Assembly (NCBI RefSeq): GCF_900177665.1 | Contig: NZ_FXAW01000002.1 | Coordinates: 1-64,000, forward strand | Reading direction: 5' to 3' | From: Marivirga sericea | GTDB taxonomy: Bacteria; Bacteroidota; Bacteroidia; Cytophagales; Cyclobacteriaceae | Length of the DNA stretch: 64,000 nt | Part shown: piece after piece, positions 7,318-17,034 of the stretch | Layout of the letters: the number at the start of each line of letters is the position of its first letter | How positions within the stretch are numbered: the first letter of the stretch is position 1 | The notes under the pieces: model-generated | What the model saw: the letters and a program-made list of their open reading frames with translations, nothing else | What the model was told of the DNA's origin: nothing | The model's database searches: none | Position numbers and translations under genes: made by a program

Positions 7318-9666
7318 ATGAAATACTTTTTTCTTTTCCTTGCAATAATGTTGGTCAGCTGTCAAGCTGACAATCCATCAGATTTTTATACTCAGGTAAA
7401 TAAACTTGAAAAGATAGAAGGTAAGGCAGAATATAGTGATAGTCCCTTTTTGAGTGCTGGGAAGAAGCTTTACGTAGTGGGTCATCAAGACGGATTATTT
7501 CCTGATTTAGGTTGGCATGTGGAAGGAGAGATGGGAGGCGTTTGGCTACATCCTATTAAATTACTTGATGGTTATCATGGTGAGATAGACAATGGTGTAG
7601 ACCAGGTTTGCCTGACAAAGGCCAGTAGGTTTTTCAACTATCCAGTTGGAAGTGAACAATTATTTGAATTAAACAAGTTGGGTCTAACCGTTTCTCAATT
7701 TCATTTCGTTCCACAGAATGAAAAGGGCTTGATAATAGCCTATCAATTTGAAAATAAAAGGGAGGAAGAGAATACAGTGCAATTTACTTTTAATGCATCT
7801 ATTGATTTAAGACCAGTATGGTTAGCAGATTCTTTAGGCATTAAAGACGGCTCTGATGAAGGGGAATGGCAAAAAAGTAATGACCTATTTTTGGCCAAGG
7901 ACAATAAAAATAATTGGTTCACAGCATTAGGAGGAAAAAGCTTTAAACCTTCGGATTCGGAGAACTCTTGCAAAGTGAAAAGAAAAGGACTTGGCTTTGA
8001 TCAAGCAATGAGCAGATCCATCAAACTAAAAGGGAAGCAGAAGAAAACGATTTACTTTGTTGTAAGTGGTTCGGATCAAGATGAAAAGTCAGCCGTAAAA
8101 ACGCATAAATATTTATCAAAGAACGCAGAGCAATTATTGCAAGATAAAATCAGTCATTATCGAGATATTCAGCGAAATAATAAATTGGTGACTAAGAACG
8201 AGCAGTTTGATCAGATGTATCGCTGGTTAAAATATAATTCAGAATGGCTTATGCAGGATGTGGTTGGCATTGGGACTGGTCTAACAGCAGGCAGCCCAGA
8301 TTACCCATGGTGGTTTGGAACCGATAATGGGTATGCTGTACAGGGATTACTTGCATCCGGGATGCATGAACAGGCCCTACAAACCATTGATTTAGTCCTT
8401 AAGCTTTCTGAGAAAGTAAATGGCGATAGCGGCCGAATAATGCACGAAGCCTCTACAAATGGCGTGGTTTTCAATCCTGGAAATCTAAATACTACTCCCA
8501 AATTTATCAGCATGCTTTGGAAAGCCTTTGCCTGGACTGGGGATAAGCAGTTGCTGAATTATTATGATGTGGTGCAAAAAGGTGTGAAATGGATAGAATC
8601 TCAAGATATTGATGGAAATGGCTATCCTGACGGAGCTGGGATGATGGAAATTCATGGTTTAGACAGTGAAATGATAGATGTTATTAGCTATCAGTACGAA
8701 ATGTATTTAGCAGCAGCAAACTTTGCAAAGGTGAAAGATGACAAAGTTTTAGTGGATGAATACCTTGTAAAGGCAAAGGATTTAAAGGCTAAGATCAACA
8801 GTGAATGGTGGGTGGATGAATTTAATTCTTATGCTGATTTTCGATCAACTAAAGTTCAAGCGCTTAAACTAATGGAAGAGGCTATTGTCCGTGCGGACAG
8901 TATTGACAAACCTTGGTCAGTTCAAGAATTACAGACGAAACTAGACACCTTGAAAAAAATGGAGATCAAGGAGACTTCACCATTTGTTGTTCATCATAAT
9001 TGGATTGTAAATACACCGATGGAGGTTGGAGCTGCAGAACAAGCTAAAGCAGAAAAGGCTCTTCAAGCAGCTGAAAACTATCGCAACCGATTTGGCTTGT
9101 TCGTAACAGGAATAGACCGAGACGAGCAGCAAGAGAAAGCCTCTAAGTGGAAATCTTTTAGTTATGTGGGGGCAGTTATGACTTTGCCAACTGGCGTGCA
9201 GGCAATAGCTGAAGCTAAATATGGAAATCCGGACCGGGCCCTAGAATACCTTAAAATGTTGCAGCAATCTTTTAGCTACGCTTTACCGGGCTCTATGTAT
9301 GAAGTTAGTCCTGACTTTGGAATGATGACGCAGGCATGGAATATTTATGCCGTAGCTGTTCCGGTGGTGGAGGAGTTTTTTGGAATACAACCCAAAGCAT
9401 GGAAAAATGAAATATTGATCAAGCCTAATTTGCCGACAGAATGGACAGATGTAAAGCTGGAACGGATTAGGATTGGAGATAATCTGATCGATATCTCAGC
9501 TAAGAGGGTGGATAATGTTCTTGAATTTCGTGTTTCACAACTCTATAATTGGAAAATGATTTTTGAGTTTCCAAATGCTAAAAGTGTCATTTACGATGGT
9601 AATAAAATAAAAGGAGGAAAAGTGGAGCTTTACGATAGGCTTCATAATTTGAAAATTACTTTCTAA
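7318..9666 (+). CDS. Lipoprotein with glycogen-debranching-like six-hairpin glycosidase domain
   Basis: A 782-residue protein with an N-terminal lipobox (MLVSC, Cys15), so probably membrane-anchored after export. Residues about 20-270 form a beta-rich N-terminal domain. From about 290 the sequence looks like an (alpha/alpha)6 barrel of the amylo-alpha-1,6-glucosidase/GH63-like superfamily: PWWFGTDNGYAVQGLLASG, GRIMHEASTNG, then DIDGNGYPDGAG. A C-terminal beta region ends it (PNLPTEWTDVKLERIRIG). The likely role is hydrolysis of exogenous alpha-glucan or another oligosaccharide. The exact GH family and substrate are not decided. No SusC/D pair is nearby. Confidence 0.75.
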   Translation: MKYFFLFLAIMLVSCQADNPSDFYTQVNKLEKIEGKAEYSDSPFLSAGKKLYVVGHQDGLFPDLGWHVEGEMGGVWLHPIKLLDGYHGEIDNGVDQVCLTKASRFFNYPVGSEQLFELNKLGLTVSQFHFVPQNEKGLIIAYQFENKREEENTVQFTFNASIDLRPVWLADSLGIKDGSDEGEWQKSNDLFLAKDNKNNWFTALGGKSFKPSDSENSCKVKRKGLGFDQAMSRSIKLKGKQKKTIYFVVSGSDQDEKSAVKTHKYLSKNAEQLLQDKISHYRDIQRNNKLVTKNEQFDQMYRWLKYNSEWLMQDVVGIGTGLTAGSPDYPWWFGTDNGYAVQGLLASGMHEQALQTIDLVLKLSEKVNGDSGRIMHEASTNGVVFNPGNLNTTPKFISMLWKAFAWTGDKQLLNYYDVVQKGVKWIESQDIDGNGYPDGAGMMEIHGLDSEMIDVISYQYEMYLAAANFAKVKDDKVLVDEYLVKAKDLKAKINSEWWVDEFNSYADFRSTKVQALKLMEEAIVRADSIDKPWSVQELQTKLDTLKKMEIKETSPFVVHHNWIVNTPMEVGAAEQAKAEKALQAAENYRNRFGLFVTGIDRDEQQEKASKWKSFSYVGAVMTLPTGVQAIAEAKYGNPDRALEYLKMLQQSFSYALPGSMYEVSPDFGMMTQAWNIYAVAVPVVEEFFGIQPKAWKNEILIKPNLPTEWTDVKLERIRIGDNLIDISAKRVDNVLEFRVSQLYNWKMIFEFPNAKSVIYDGNKIKGGKVELYDRLHNLKITF

Positions 9667-9747
9667 AATATTGGGGAAAACAAGAACATTTAAATAAGTG
9701 AAGCGTTTCTTCAGAAGTAATTTGGTAGTAAAAATAATCAGAAACAT

Positions 9748-9858
9748 ATGATGAATATAATAATAATCACAGCAGCTATTCTATTCCCTTTTATTACAGG
9801 AATAGTCAACATGAAAAGGGAGCAAAAAAAATTAGTGCTTAAAAAAGTGAGAAGTTAA
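9748..9858 (+). CDS. Possible small membrane protein (36 aa)
   Basis: Short ORF found by direct reading, with two consecutive ATG codons (9748 and 9751). It has one hydrophobic helix (IIIITAAILFPFITGIV) followed by a very basic tail (KREQKKLVLKKVRS). A terminator-like hairpin overlaps its stop codon. The amino-acid pattern is that of a small inner-membrane peptide, but no homologue is known to me and it could be chance. Confidence 0.35.
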   Translation: MMNIIIITAAILFPFITGIVNMKREQKKLVLKKVRS

Positions 9859-9873
9859 CAGCTTCTCATTTTT
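9848..9873 (+). terminator. Terminator after glycosidase region
   Basis: TGAGAAG/CTTCTCA stem around a 7-base loop, followed by TTTTTA. Confidence 0.65.
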
Positions 9874-9936
9874 AGTTTACATTAATAGCTAAAATTTTTG
9901 TTGGTCAGTAAAGACTACTTCCAGTTGAACAATAGG

Positions 9937-11784
9937 TTATTTATGAAGTCCTACAAACATGGAAGTCCCAACTCCTAGTTCAGATTCTACCCATATTTTT
10001 CCAGCGTGATTTGCGACAATTTTTTTACAGGTGGCCAATCCGAGACCGGAACTCTTATATTTTTTATCTTTATTAATTTTAACGAATTTATTGAAAATTC
10101 TTTCCAAATTCTCCTCTTCAATTCCTATACCGTTATCATTTATTGTAATTATAACATAGTCTGATTGTATTTCAGCATTGATTGTTATTTCAGGATCAAT
10201 CTCTGGTTTTCTGTATTTTAAAGAGTTCATGATTAAATTTTGAAACAATATTCTAAGTCCAGTTTCATTTCCGGTAATAACTGGCAAATTGGAGATTTCG
10301 ATTCTTGCATTTTCGTCTTGAATCATAGTTTTTAAATATTCGACAGTATCATTTAGTAAAATATTTAAATCTACCTGCTCCCATTTATCTGTACTCATAC
10401 CAATCTTTGAATAAATAAGGATTTCACCAATCAGAGTACTCATTCTCTTACTACTTTCTTCAATCAGCTCTAAAAAACGCAAGGATTTTTCACTTAAATT
10501 TTCTGAATCCTTAGATTTAATCAGCCGACTTAAGCTAGTAATTGCATTTGCAGGTTCTTTCAAATCATGAGCTGTAATATGAGCGAAATTTTCGAGATCT
10601 TTATTTTTATCAATTAATTGAGTTCTTGCTTCTACTAGCTCTTGAATTTGGATCGCCTCTGCAACAAGATAACTGACCTGTTCACCTTCAGTGAAATAAG
10701 GAGTTAAATTAAAAAGCACAGTTACTTCATTCTTATCTTTGTCCCATACAGTTACTTCATAACTTACGTTTTGACCATTCGCAGCATGTCCAACGGCTCT
10801 TCTTAAATTATCGTTTGTTTCTTTACTAATTTGCCACCAATATGTATCCCAAACGGCTCTTCCAACTACTTCTGCTTGTGATACTCCACCAAAAGCTAAT
10901 GCTGGCTGATTTACCTCAAGCATAATTCCATTGGTATCTAAAAGCCCAATAAAATGATAAGTAGAATTAAAGATTCCTTTAAACCTGTCCTTTGCTTTTT
11001 GAAGTGCTAATTGAGTTTCCTTTAGCTCAGTTATATTTATATGAGTTCCATATACCCATTCTGGATTACCATTCTTATCTCTAGTGATAATCTTTCCTCT
11101 ATCCATTATCCATACCCAATGTCCGTCTTTATGTTTCATGCGACACTCTGCATGGTATACATTGGTTTTCCCTTCAAAATATTCCTCTAACTTTTGATTT
11201 GATAACTCCTGATCATCGGGATGAGTAAGCCTTGCCCAGGTATCAACACTACTAGGCTCCAATTCTTCTTTCGTGTAACCCAGAATATTAGCCCAGTATT
11301 CATTAAAGCGGGTTTCTCCAGTCTTCACATTCCATTCCCAAGTACCCGCATGGGTTCCTTCCAAAATATTTTCTACTCGTCTTTTTTCCTCTAAAAGTTC
11401 TTTAAAGTATTTTTTTCGTTTAGTTATGTCCTGAATTTGTGAAATAAAGAACTGAAAGTCCCCTTCGCCATTTCTTACAACTGATACACTCAGAATAACC
11501 CAAATAATATTACCATTTTTATGGTAATATCTTTTTTCTATTTCATAAGCATCTGATTTTTTATCTATTAGCTGTTGAACGTTTAATAAATCTATTTCTA
11601 GATCATCAGGGTGTGTTAAATCTTGAAAGGTTTTAGTTGAAAGCTCCTCCTCTGTGTATCCTAGAATATCGCAAAGGCTTTTATTAACTTTTAGCCAGCT
11701 TCCTGTTGGTGAAACTAAAGCCATTCCTATTGAAGCATGTTCAAAAGCTGATTCAAATAGTAAATTCTTATCGATATTTTTCAC
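9937..11784 (-). CDS. PAS-domain sensor histidine kinase (three PAS)
   Basis: A 615-residue cytoplasmic kinase with no membrane segment. The PAS domains lie at about 8-125 (HASIGMALVSPTGSW), 128-252 (TWEWNVKTGETRF, with a PAC segment) and 262-385. The HisKA domain at about 395-460 has its phosphoacceptor His in ITAHDLKEPANAI. The HATPase_c domain (about 500-615) has N-box NLIMNSLKY, G1 box NDNGIGI and G2 box GLGLATCKKI. The start appears to be GTG: no upstream in-frame ATG exists and PAS1 begins a few residues later. The lack of a membrane segment points to a cytoplasmic cue such as redox, light or ligand, but no cofactor motif is visible. The receiver at 11991 is a plausible partner. Confidence 0.93.
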   Translation of the reverse strand: MKNIDKNLLFESAFEHASIGMALVSPTGSWLKVNKSLCDILGYTEEELSTKTFQDLTHPDDLEIDLLNVQQLIDKKSDAYEIEKRYYHKNGNIIWVILSVSVVRNGEGDFQFFISQIQDITKRKKYFKELLEEKRRVENILEGTHAGTWEWNVKTGETRFNEYWANILGYTKEELEPSSVDTWARLTHPDDQELSNQKLEEYFEGKTNVYHAECRMKHKDGHWVWIMDRGKIITRDKNGNPEWVYGTHINITELKETQLALQKAKDRFKGIFNSTYHFIGLLDTNGIMLEVNQPALAFGGVSQAEVVGRAVWDTYWWQISKETNDNLRRAVGHAANGQNVSYEVTVWDKDKNEVTVLFNLTPYFTEGEQVSYLVAEAIQIQELVEARTQLIDKNKDLENFAHITAHDLKEPANAITSLSRLIKSKDSENLSEKSLRFLELIEESSKRMSTLIGEILIYSKIGMSTDKWEQVDLNILLNDTVEYLKTMIQDENARIEISNLPVITGNETGLRILFQNLIMNSLKYRKPEIDPEITINAEIQSDYVIITINDNGIGIEEENLERIFNKFVKINKDKKYKSSGLGLATCKKIVANHAGKIWVESELGVGTSMFVGLHK

Positions 11785-11990
11785 AGGGATGTTCTATTAA
11801 TTAATACTAAAATTTAATAATAACATTTTAAATTGGCAGCTTAATATTTAAAAAACAGGAGAGTTTCTGTTTTTTTTTACTTAAATTATTTTTCTATTAA
11901 TTTATTTGTCTCTCTGGTAGTTTAACCTCAATCACAAATAGGACAGAATAGTAGGCAGCAGAGAGAAGAAGCATGTGTGATTAGCCATCC

Positions 11991-12377
11991 TTAACTTTTT
12001 ACAATTGCAGCGATTTGCTTCAAATGTTCTTTTTGTAACGGCTTCATAAAATACCCTTCGACTAATCTGAATTTGCTGGATTTCTTTATATCTGCTTCGT
12101 CAGATGATGAACTAAGCATAAAAACATAGGTGTTTTTAGTAGATACAAAAGATTTAATTCTTTCTAAGAACTCCCATCCATTCATCAAAGGCATATTAAT
12201 ATCTAAAATGATCACATATTGCGTATCGACATTGTACTTATTTTTAAGATATTCTATAGCATAAACTCCATCCGAAAAAGTAATTATCTCTGAAGCAAGA
12301 GGACTATCTCTAATCATTAAATCCGTTAGCATAACGGATATCTCATCATCATCAATTACCAAAGTTTTGATATTCAT
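11991..12377 (-). CDS. Single-domain response regulator (REC)
   Basis: A 128-residue CheY-like receiver. The acidic residues are in LVIDDDEIS, the phosphoacceptor is Asp59 in IILDINMPLMNGWEFL, then Ser in MLSSSS and Lys in YFMKPL. Its ATG overlaps the stop of the upstream REC-PAS-DHp gene by four bases (ATGA), so the two are translationally coupled and very probably act together. There is no output domain. Confidence 0.93.
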   Translation of the reverse strand: MNIKTLVIDDDEISVMLTDLMIRDSPLASEIITFSDGVYAIEYLKNKYNVDTQYVIILDINMPLMNGWEFLERIKSFVSTKNTYVFMLSSSSDEADIKKSSKFRLVEGYFMKPLQKEHLKQIAAIVKS

Positions 12378-13405
12378 CCTTTCTTCTTATTAATCTCAAT
12401 TTGTTGTGACTTAAATATAACTCCTTTGATAATTTCATCTAATTCCTGTGCTGATTTTTGAATATGCCCATAAAAATCATCCTTTTGGTCCTCGGAGATC
12501 TTTCCATCGCGCAACACATTTACTAAACCTAGTAAGCGAGCTAAGGGTGCTCTTACCACATGGGATTGAGTCCAAGCGATTTCGCGAAGTACTTCGTTTT
12601 GCTTTTCTATAGCGTCTACATGGCTATTTCGTTCCGTTACATCATTTACCAATATGATTTCCGCCGGTTTACCTTTATATTGAAAGCTGTTGGAGCGGAC
12701 TTCTACCTCAATGTGTTGCCCATTTTTTTTGATGTGAGTAGTTTCACCATGAAATAAATTTGAATGTGGTTGTTTGAGGGTTTCTAATCCAGCTTCCAAA
12801 ATCTTTACATCAGCTGAAGGCCTAATTTGTGTAATATCCATATTTAGAAACTCATCGTAAGAATAGCCATAATGGGCAATTGCAGCATCGTTAACATCTA
12901 AAAACTTAAGCGTTTGCCTATCGAAAACCCACATGGGAAGGGGGCTAAAGTGAAAAAGGTCTGAATAGCGTTCCTCTGATTCTCTAAGGTTCACTAATAT
13001 TCTGTTTCTTTCAATATTATAAACTATACTTTTATGTAAAACAGTACTGTTCAAAACATCCTTCAACAGATAATCTGAAGCTCCCAATGTTAAGGATTTA
13101 GCAGCAAAGTCTGCATCGGGATAACCAGTTAATATGATAATTGGTTGATTTTGTGATAACAAGTCCATCTCCTTTAGTAAGGGTTCGCCTTCCTTATCTG
13201 GCAAACTTAAATCCAACAATATAATGTCTATGTTATTATTGCTGCTAGTTAAAAATTGCTTTGCTGTATTAAAATCCTCTGCCCAGTGCAGTCTCCTGAC
13301 TATATTTGCTTCTTCCAAATAATCTTCAATCAGAAGATAATCGCCAGGATTGTCTTCCACTACCAAAATATTATACCTCCTTTCGATCCCTTTCATAATG
13401 CCCAT
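12374..13405 (-). CDS. REC-PAS-DHp protein lacking an ATPase domain
   Basis: A 343-residue hybrid signalling protein. Receiver: residues 10-130, with Asp65 in ILLDLSLPDKEG and Lys in YLLKDV. PAS: about 145-265 (FSPLPMWVFDRQTLKFLDVN). A histidine-kinase-like dimerisation helix with His282 in TQSHVVRAPLARLLG follows. The protein then ends after the second DHp helix, with no N, G1 or G2 box. Downstream the next gene starts at once, so no ATPase domain has been split off nearby. It can receive phosphate on Asp65 and perhaps His282 but cannot use ATP itself. It is coupled to the receiver at 11991-12377. The design suggests a phosphotransfer scaffold fed by another kinase. Confidence 0.9.
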   Translation of the reverse strand: MGIMKGIERRYNILVVEDNPGDYLLIEDYLEEANIVRRLHWAEDFNTAKQFLTSSNNNIDIILLDLSLPDKEGEPLLKEMDLLSQNQPIIILTGYPDADFAAKSLTLGASDYLLKDVLNSTVLHKSIVYNIERNRILVNLRESEERYSDLFHFSPLPMWVFDRQTLKFLDVNDAAIAHYGYSYDEFLNMDITQIRPSADVKILEAGLETLKQPHSNLFHGETTHIKKNGQHIEVEVRSNSFQYKGKPAEIILVNDVTERNSHVDAIEKQNEVLREIAWTQSHVVRAPLARLLGLVNVLRDGKISEDQKDDFYGHIQKSAQELDEIIKGVIFKSQQIEINKKKG

Positions 13406-13418
13406 CTATTTAATTTTT

Positions 13419-13720
13419 TCAGCAGCTTTCAAACCTACTACAAAATTGCTCTATGCTAGCAAATGCTTTCGTGAACACCCTAATTTCAACTGGCCTTTCC
13501 TCACAACAGTTGTCATGGAATGAATAAGCTAAATCACTATCCTTTAGAAATGGAGAAGTAGTTAGCCATATAATTGAATGTGTCTATTTTCTATATGAGC
13601 TACTTTACCATTTTTAGCAGCTTCGATAGTTTTGATAATCTTAGTTTCTTCAAAAACTTCTCGGGCTGATACAGTATCCCCTTCATTATTGTCTACGGAA
13701 ACTAAATGAATTGTCTTCAT
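13419..13720 (-). pseudogene. Decayed receiver-domain (REC) gene
   Basis: Found by direct reading. From ATG at 13720 the frame reads like a CheY-like receiver of the NEGD group: VDNNEGDTVSAREVFEE then KIIKTIEAAKNGKVA. It stops at 13562. In another frame just downstream the C-terminal half of the same fold appears: LTTSPFLKDSDLAYSFHDN, then RPVEIRVFTKAFASIE, ending at 13419. The central part with the phosphoacceptor Asp is gone. The remnant thus has a large internal deletion and a frameshift, and ends 14 bases before the start of the REC-PAS-DHp gene, of which it may once have been an operon neighbour. Confidence 0.7.
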
Positions 13721-14288
13721 ATGCTATATTCTAGTTAAAATCACCTTTATCAAAAGGGGCACTCCAAGGAATCCAAATCATTTAGCTCTTCTAAACATAA
13801 TGCTCAAGTCATCTTAATAAAGTTTAAGCACTCAAAGCTATAAAAAATACTAATGTTTGAAATTTAACTCTTATAATTGATATTACATTCCAATTTATTG
13901 TACCGCTTGACTGTATAAAACAATCAAAATCTCACATGAGCTTCATCTTTAATTTAATAAAGAGTACATTTATCTTATTCTTAACTTTTTTAAAATCAAC
14001 AACTTTTGTCATTATTTTCGGACTAAAAGTGATTTTTATTATAAGAATTGTGATTAAAGTACAAAAAAATTTCCTTTAAAAACATCTTATCTCAGAAAAA
14101 ATAAATATTAATTTCAGAGTCTAATATTACTCTTGAGGTTCATACTATTTCCAAACCACAGCTTAATTCGAAAAATTTAATTCATAAATAAGTCCTTACT
14201 GATATGCGATAATTTCTCACGAGGGGATTTTATATAAAGGGATATATTTATATGGTTATGGTGCCTTAAACTTTTTCAAAAAGAAAAA
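13721..14288. other. AT-rich intergenic region, nothing recognised
   Basis: About 570 bases between two signalling genes. I found no ORF with coding character, no tRNA and no clear hairpin terminator. It presumably holds the terminator of the 862-residue kinase and the old promoter of the REC remnant, but neither is clear. Confidence 0.5.
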
Positions 14289-16877
14289 TTATGATTTTGG
14301 AATTGTAAAATAAAAAGTACTGCCTTTTTGGGCATCAGATTTCACCCAAATGCGACCATTTAATCTTTCAATTATTTTTTTTACGATTGCCAAGCCCATT
14401 CCCGTACCAGAATATTTCTTTTTATTATGAAGACGATGGAAAATGTTGAAAATTTTATCGTACGAATCTTCTTCAATACCAATTCCATTGTCTTTAACTG
14501 AAATCTTCCACTCATTTTTCAACTCGCTCGCTCTTATTATAATTTTAGGAGGAACCGCAGAGTGGCTGTATTTTAAGGAGTTTGCAATTAAATTACTGAA
14601 AATTTGAACTAGTGGAGATGGGTGACTATGTATTTTGGGTAAGTTTTTGAATTCAATATTGGCGCCTAACTCTTCAATCTTCTTTCTTTGTAAAAGGCAT
14701 ACTTCATGAACTACCTCATTTAAATCAACCTCGCTTATTACCTCTTCTGTTTTTCCAATTTTAGAGTAATCTAATAAATCAAGGATGATTTGACGCATTC
14801 TGTTTGCCCCATCCACAGCAAAATCTATATATTGTTGAGCCTTTTCATCCAGTTGATCCCCATATTTTTTTTCTAATTGACTTAAAAATCCAGAAATCAT
14901 TCTTAAAGGTTCTTGTAAGTCATGTGAAGCTACGTAAGCGAACTGTTCCAATTCTGCATTAGAAATTTCAAGGTCTTTTGCATGTTTTGCCAGTGCCAGA
15001 TTAGCTGACTTTATCTCTTGTTCTGCTTTTATTCTTTCAGAAACATCTCTTGAATTGGTTACAAAGCCTTGCACAGATGGCTCATTTATTAAATCAGTGA
15101 TGTGGGACTCCATCCAGCGCCATTCTCCATCGCTACTTAAAAAGCGATAAGGGGCCAATTTAATGTTTTTTTGTTTTTTTAACTGTTGAAATTCGGCCCA
15201 AACGCGCTCTACATCCTCAGGATGAATAAAATCAAAGCCATTTTTTCCAATATAGTCTTCAGGCTCGAAACCCGAACCTTCGTTTGCAGGGCTAATGTAT
15301 TTGTAGTTCCCTTCTTGGTCTAGAATAACAATTAAATCCATTCCTTCTTGAACCAGTGCCTTAAATCGCTTTTCACTACGCTTCAGTTGTTCTTCTGCTT
15401 TTAATTGATCCGTAGCATCTCTGGCAACACAGTTTATTAATTTTTGCTCTGGTACCCAATATGCCGACCAAACTACTGGGACAATATGCCCTTCTTTGTG
15501 ACGATAACGGTTTTGGAAATTTCTAAAATGCTTGCCGTTTTGAATTTTCTCAGCTACTTTTTCAGTAAAAGCCCTATCCTCCTTTATCACATAGTCCATA
15601 AAGGGCTTCCCTACTAACTCTGTAGGTGCGTAGCCCCAAAGTTTCTCGGATGATCTGCTAACCATTTGAAATATGCCGTCTTTATCAATGGTACATAAAG
15701 TATCAAGAGAACTATCTAAAACTTGTTGAAGCTTTTGCTGGCTTTCAAGAAGTGCTACGTTTGCTTTTTGTGCTTCCGTTATATTCAGTGATGTGAGAAA
15801 AACACCATTGATTTTTCCATCTGCTGAAAAAATCGGTTTAAATTTTAGTTCATAAAATTGATGATCATCTTCTAAATTAATCTCTACTATATCTTTTACT
15901 TCATTCTTTTCCCAAACTCTTTTTAAAATCTTATCCCAACCTTCTTTCTGATCTGGCTTAACAAACTGAGTTATTTTTCTCCCCTTTTCGAGTCTTTTTT
16001 GAAAAAACAACTCTGAATGGACTGCCATCTGTTCATTGAATGAAACAATATTCAGCTCTTTATCTAAATACGTAAAGGCTTCCTCAGTATTATTAATGAG
16101 CAGTTCGAGTTCATTTAAAAGGGAAAGCCTCTCCGTTATATCGGTTCCTATTCCAAATATGCATCTCTCACCTTTATACTGAATTGTAGAGGCGGAAATA
16201 AACATGGGAACCTTTCCTTTGCCTTTTGTACTTAGCCAAGCTTCTAATTCGGTATAGCCTTTCTTTAGAACTTCCTGAATATGGTTGCTGACCTTTTCCT
16301 TTTCTTCTCCTTCAAAGAACTCGACCACAACTTTAGACCCTATTTCCTGCTCGTCATATTCTGTGACCTTTGGCAATTGCTTATTCCATAAAAGGAGTTC
16401 ACCATTTTGATTAAAAAGGAAAAATACTGCCGGTAAATCTCTAATGATGTCCTGCGTAAGTGAATTCTGGTCCTTCAAGTCATTCTGAGATTCAACAAAA
16501 TCACTTATATCTTGAAAAACCCCGATAAGTTTGCTTGGTTTTCCCTCCTCATCCTTAAAAATAGTAGCTTTCGAACGAACGTGAACAATATTTCCTGCTT
16601 TGGACATGAGCCGTTTTTCAATGAAATATTTTGCATCTTTTAGGAGTACTTCTTCCAGCAAAGCAGTGGCTCTTTCTCTATCTTCTGGATGAATGACTCC
16701 TATTCCTTTTTCGAAAGTGATCTCAAATTCCTGAGGTTGGTAGCCAAGCATTTTGAATACTCCATCGGACCATGAAAATTGATTTTCAAGTAGGTCTAGC
16801 TCCCATGTTCCTGAGTTGGTTAAGGCCTCGACTTGTTCATGCAATAGCTTTAATTTATCATAATCCTGAGCATCCAT
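14289..16877 (-). CDS. Multi-PAS sensor histidine kinase (five PAS)
   Basis: An 862-residue cytoplasmic kinase. Five successive PAS domains are visible at about 10-130 (NSGTWELDLLENQFSWSDG), 143-252, 256-370, 385-495 and 507-620, several with PAC tails ending in DITER or DVSER. HisKA lies at about 640-710 with His in YVASHDLQEPLRMISGF. HATPase_c is at about 740-862 with NLIANSLKYS, KDNGIGIEE and GTGMGLAIVKKI. This bacteriophytochrome-like kinase end (SHDLQEPL) is common in Cytophagales. No transmembrane segments and no receiver are attached. It may supply phosphate to the ATPase-less REC-PAS-DHp protein downstream. Confidence 0.95.
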   Translation of the reverse strand: MDAQDYDKLKLLHEQVEALTNSGTWELDLLENQFSWSDGVFKMLGYQPQEFEITFEKGIGVIHPEDRERATALLEEVLLKDAKYFIEKRLMSKAGNIVHVRSKATIFKDEEGKPSKLIGVFQDISDFVESQNDLKDQNSLTQDIIRDLPAVFFLFNQNGELLLWNKQLPKVTEYDEQEIGSKVVVEFFEGEEKEKVSNHIQEVLKKGYTELEAWLSTKGKGKVPMFISASTIQYKGERCIFGIGTDITERLSLLNELELLINNTEEAFTYLDKELNIVSFNEQMAVHSELFFQKRLEKGRKITQFVKPDQKEGWDKILKRVWEKNEVKDIVEINLEDDHQFYELKFKPIFSADGKINGVFLTSLNITEAQKANVALLESQQKLQQVLDSSLDTLCTIDKDGIFQMVSRSSEKLWGYAPTELVGKPFMDYVIKEDRAFTEKVAEKIQNGKHFRNFQNRYRHKEGHIVPVVWSAYWVPEQKLINCVARDATDQLKAEEQLKRSEKRFKALVQEGMDLIVILDQEGNYKYISPANEGSGFEPEDYIGKNGFDFIHPEDVERVWAEFQQLKKQKNIKLAPYRFLSSDGEWRWMESHITDLINEPSVQGFVTNSRDVSERIKAEQEIKSANLALAKHAKDLEISNAELEQFAYVASHDLQEPLRMISGFLSQLEKKYGDQLDEKAQQYIDFAVDGANRMRQIILDLLDYSKIGKTEEVISEVDLNEVVHEVCLLQRKKIEELGANIEFKNLPKIHSHPSPLVQIFSNLIANSLKYSHSAVPPKIIIRASELKNEWKISVKDNGIGIEEDSYDKIFNIFHRLHNKKKYSGTGMGLAIVKKIIERLNGRIWVKSDAQKGSTFYFTIPKS

Positions 16878-17034
16878 AGAAATCAGTACTTTATTAAAAG
16901 GGTAACCCTATATTTGTGAGGCTTTAATATAATAATTTTTTAATAAAGCAGGTTGAAGATGCCTTTGAGGCAGCGATATATTATCAAATTATTTTGCAAA
17001 TCCTCTTGAGAAATATGTAACTGGGAGTCGGAGG

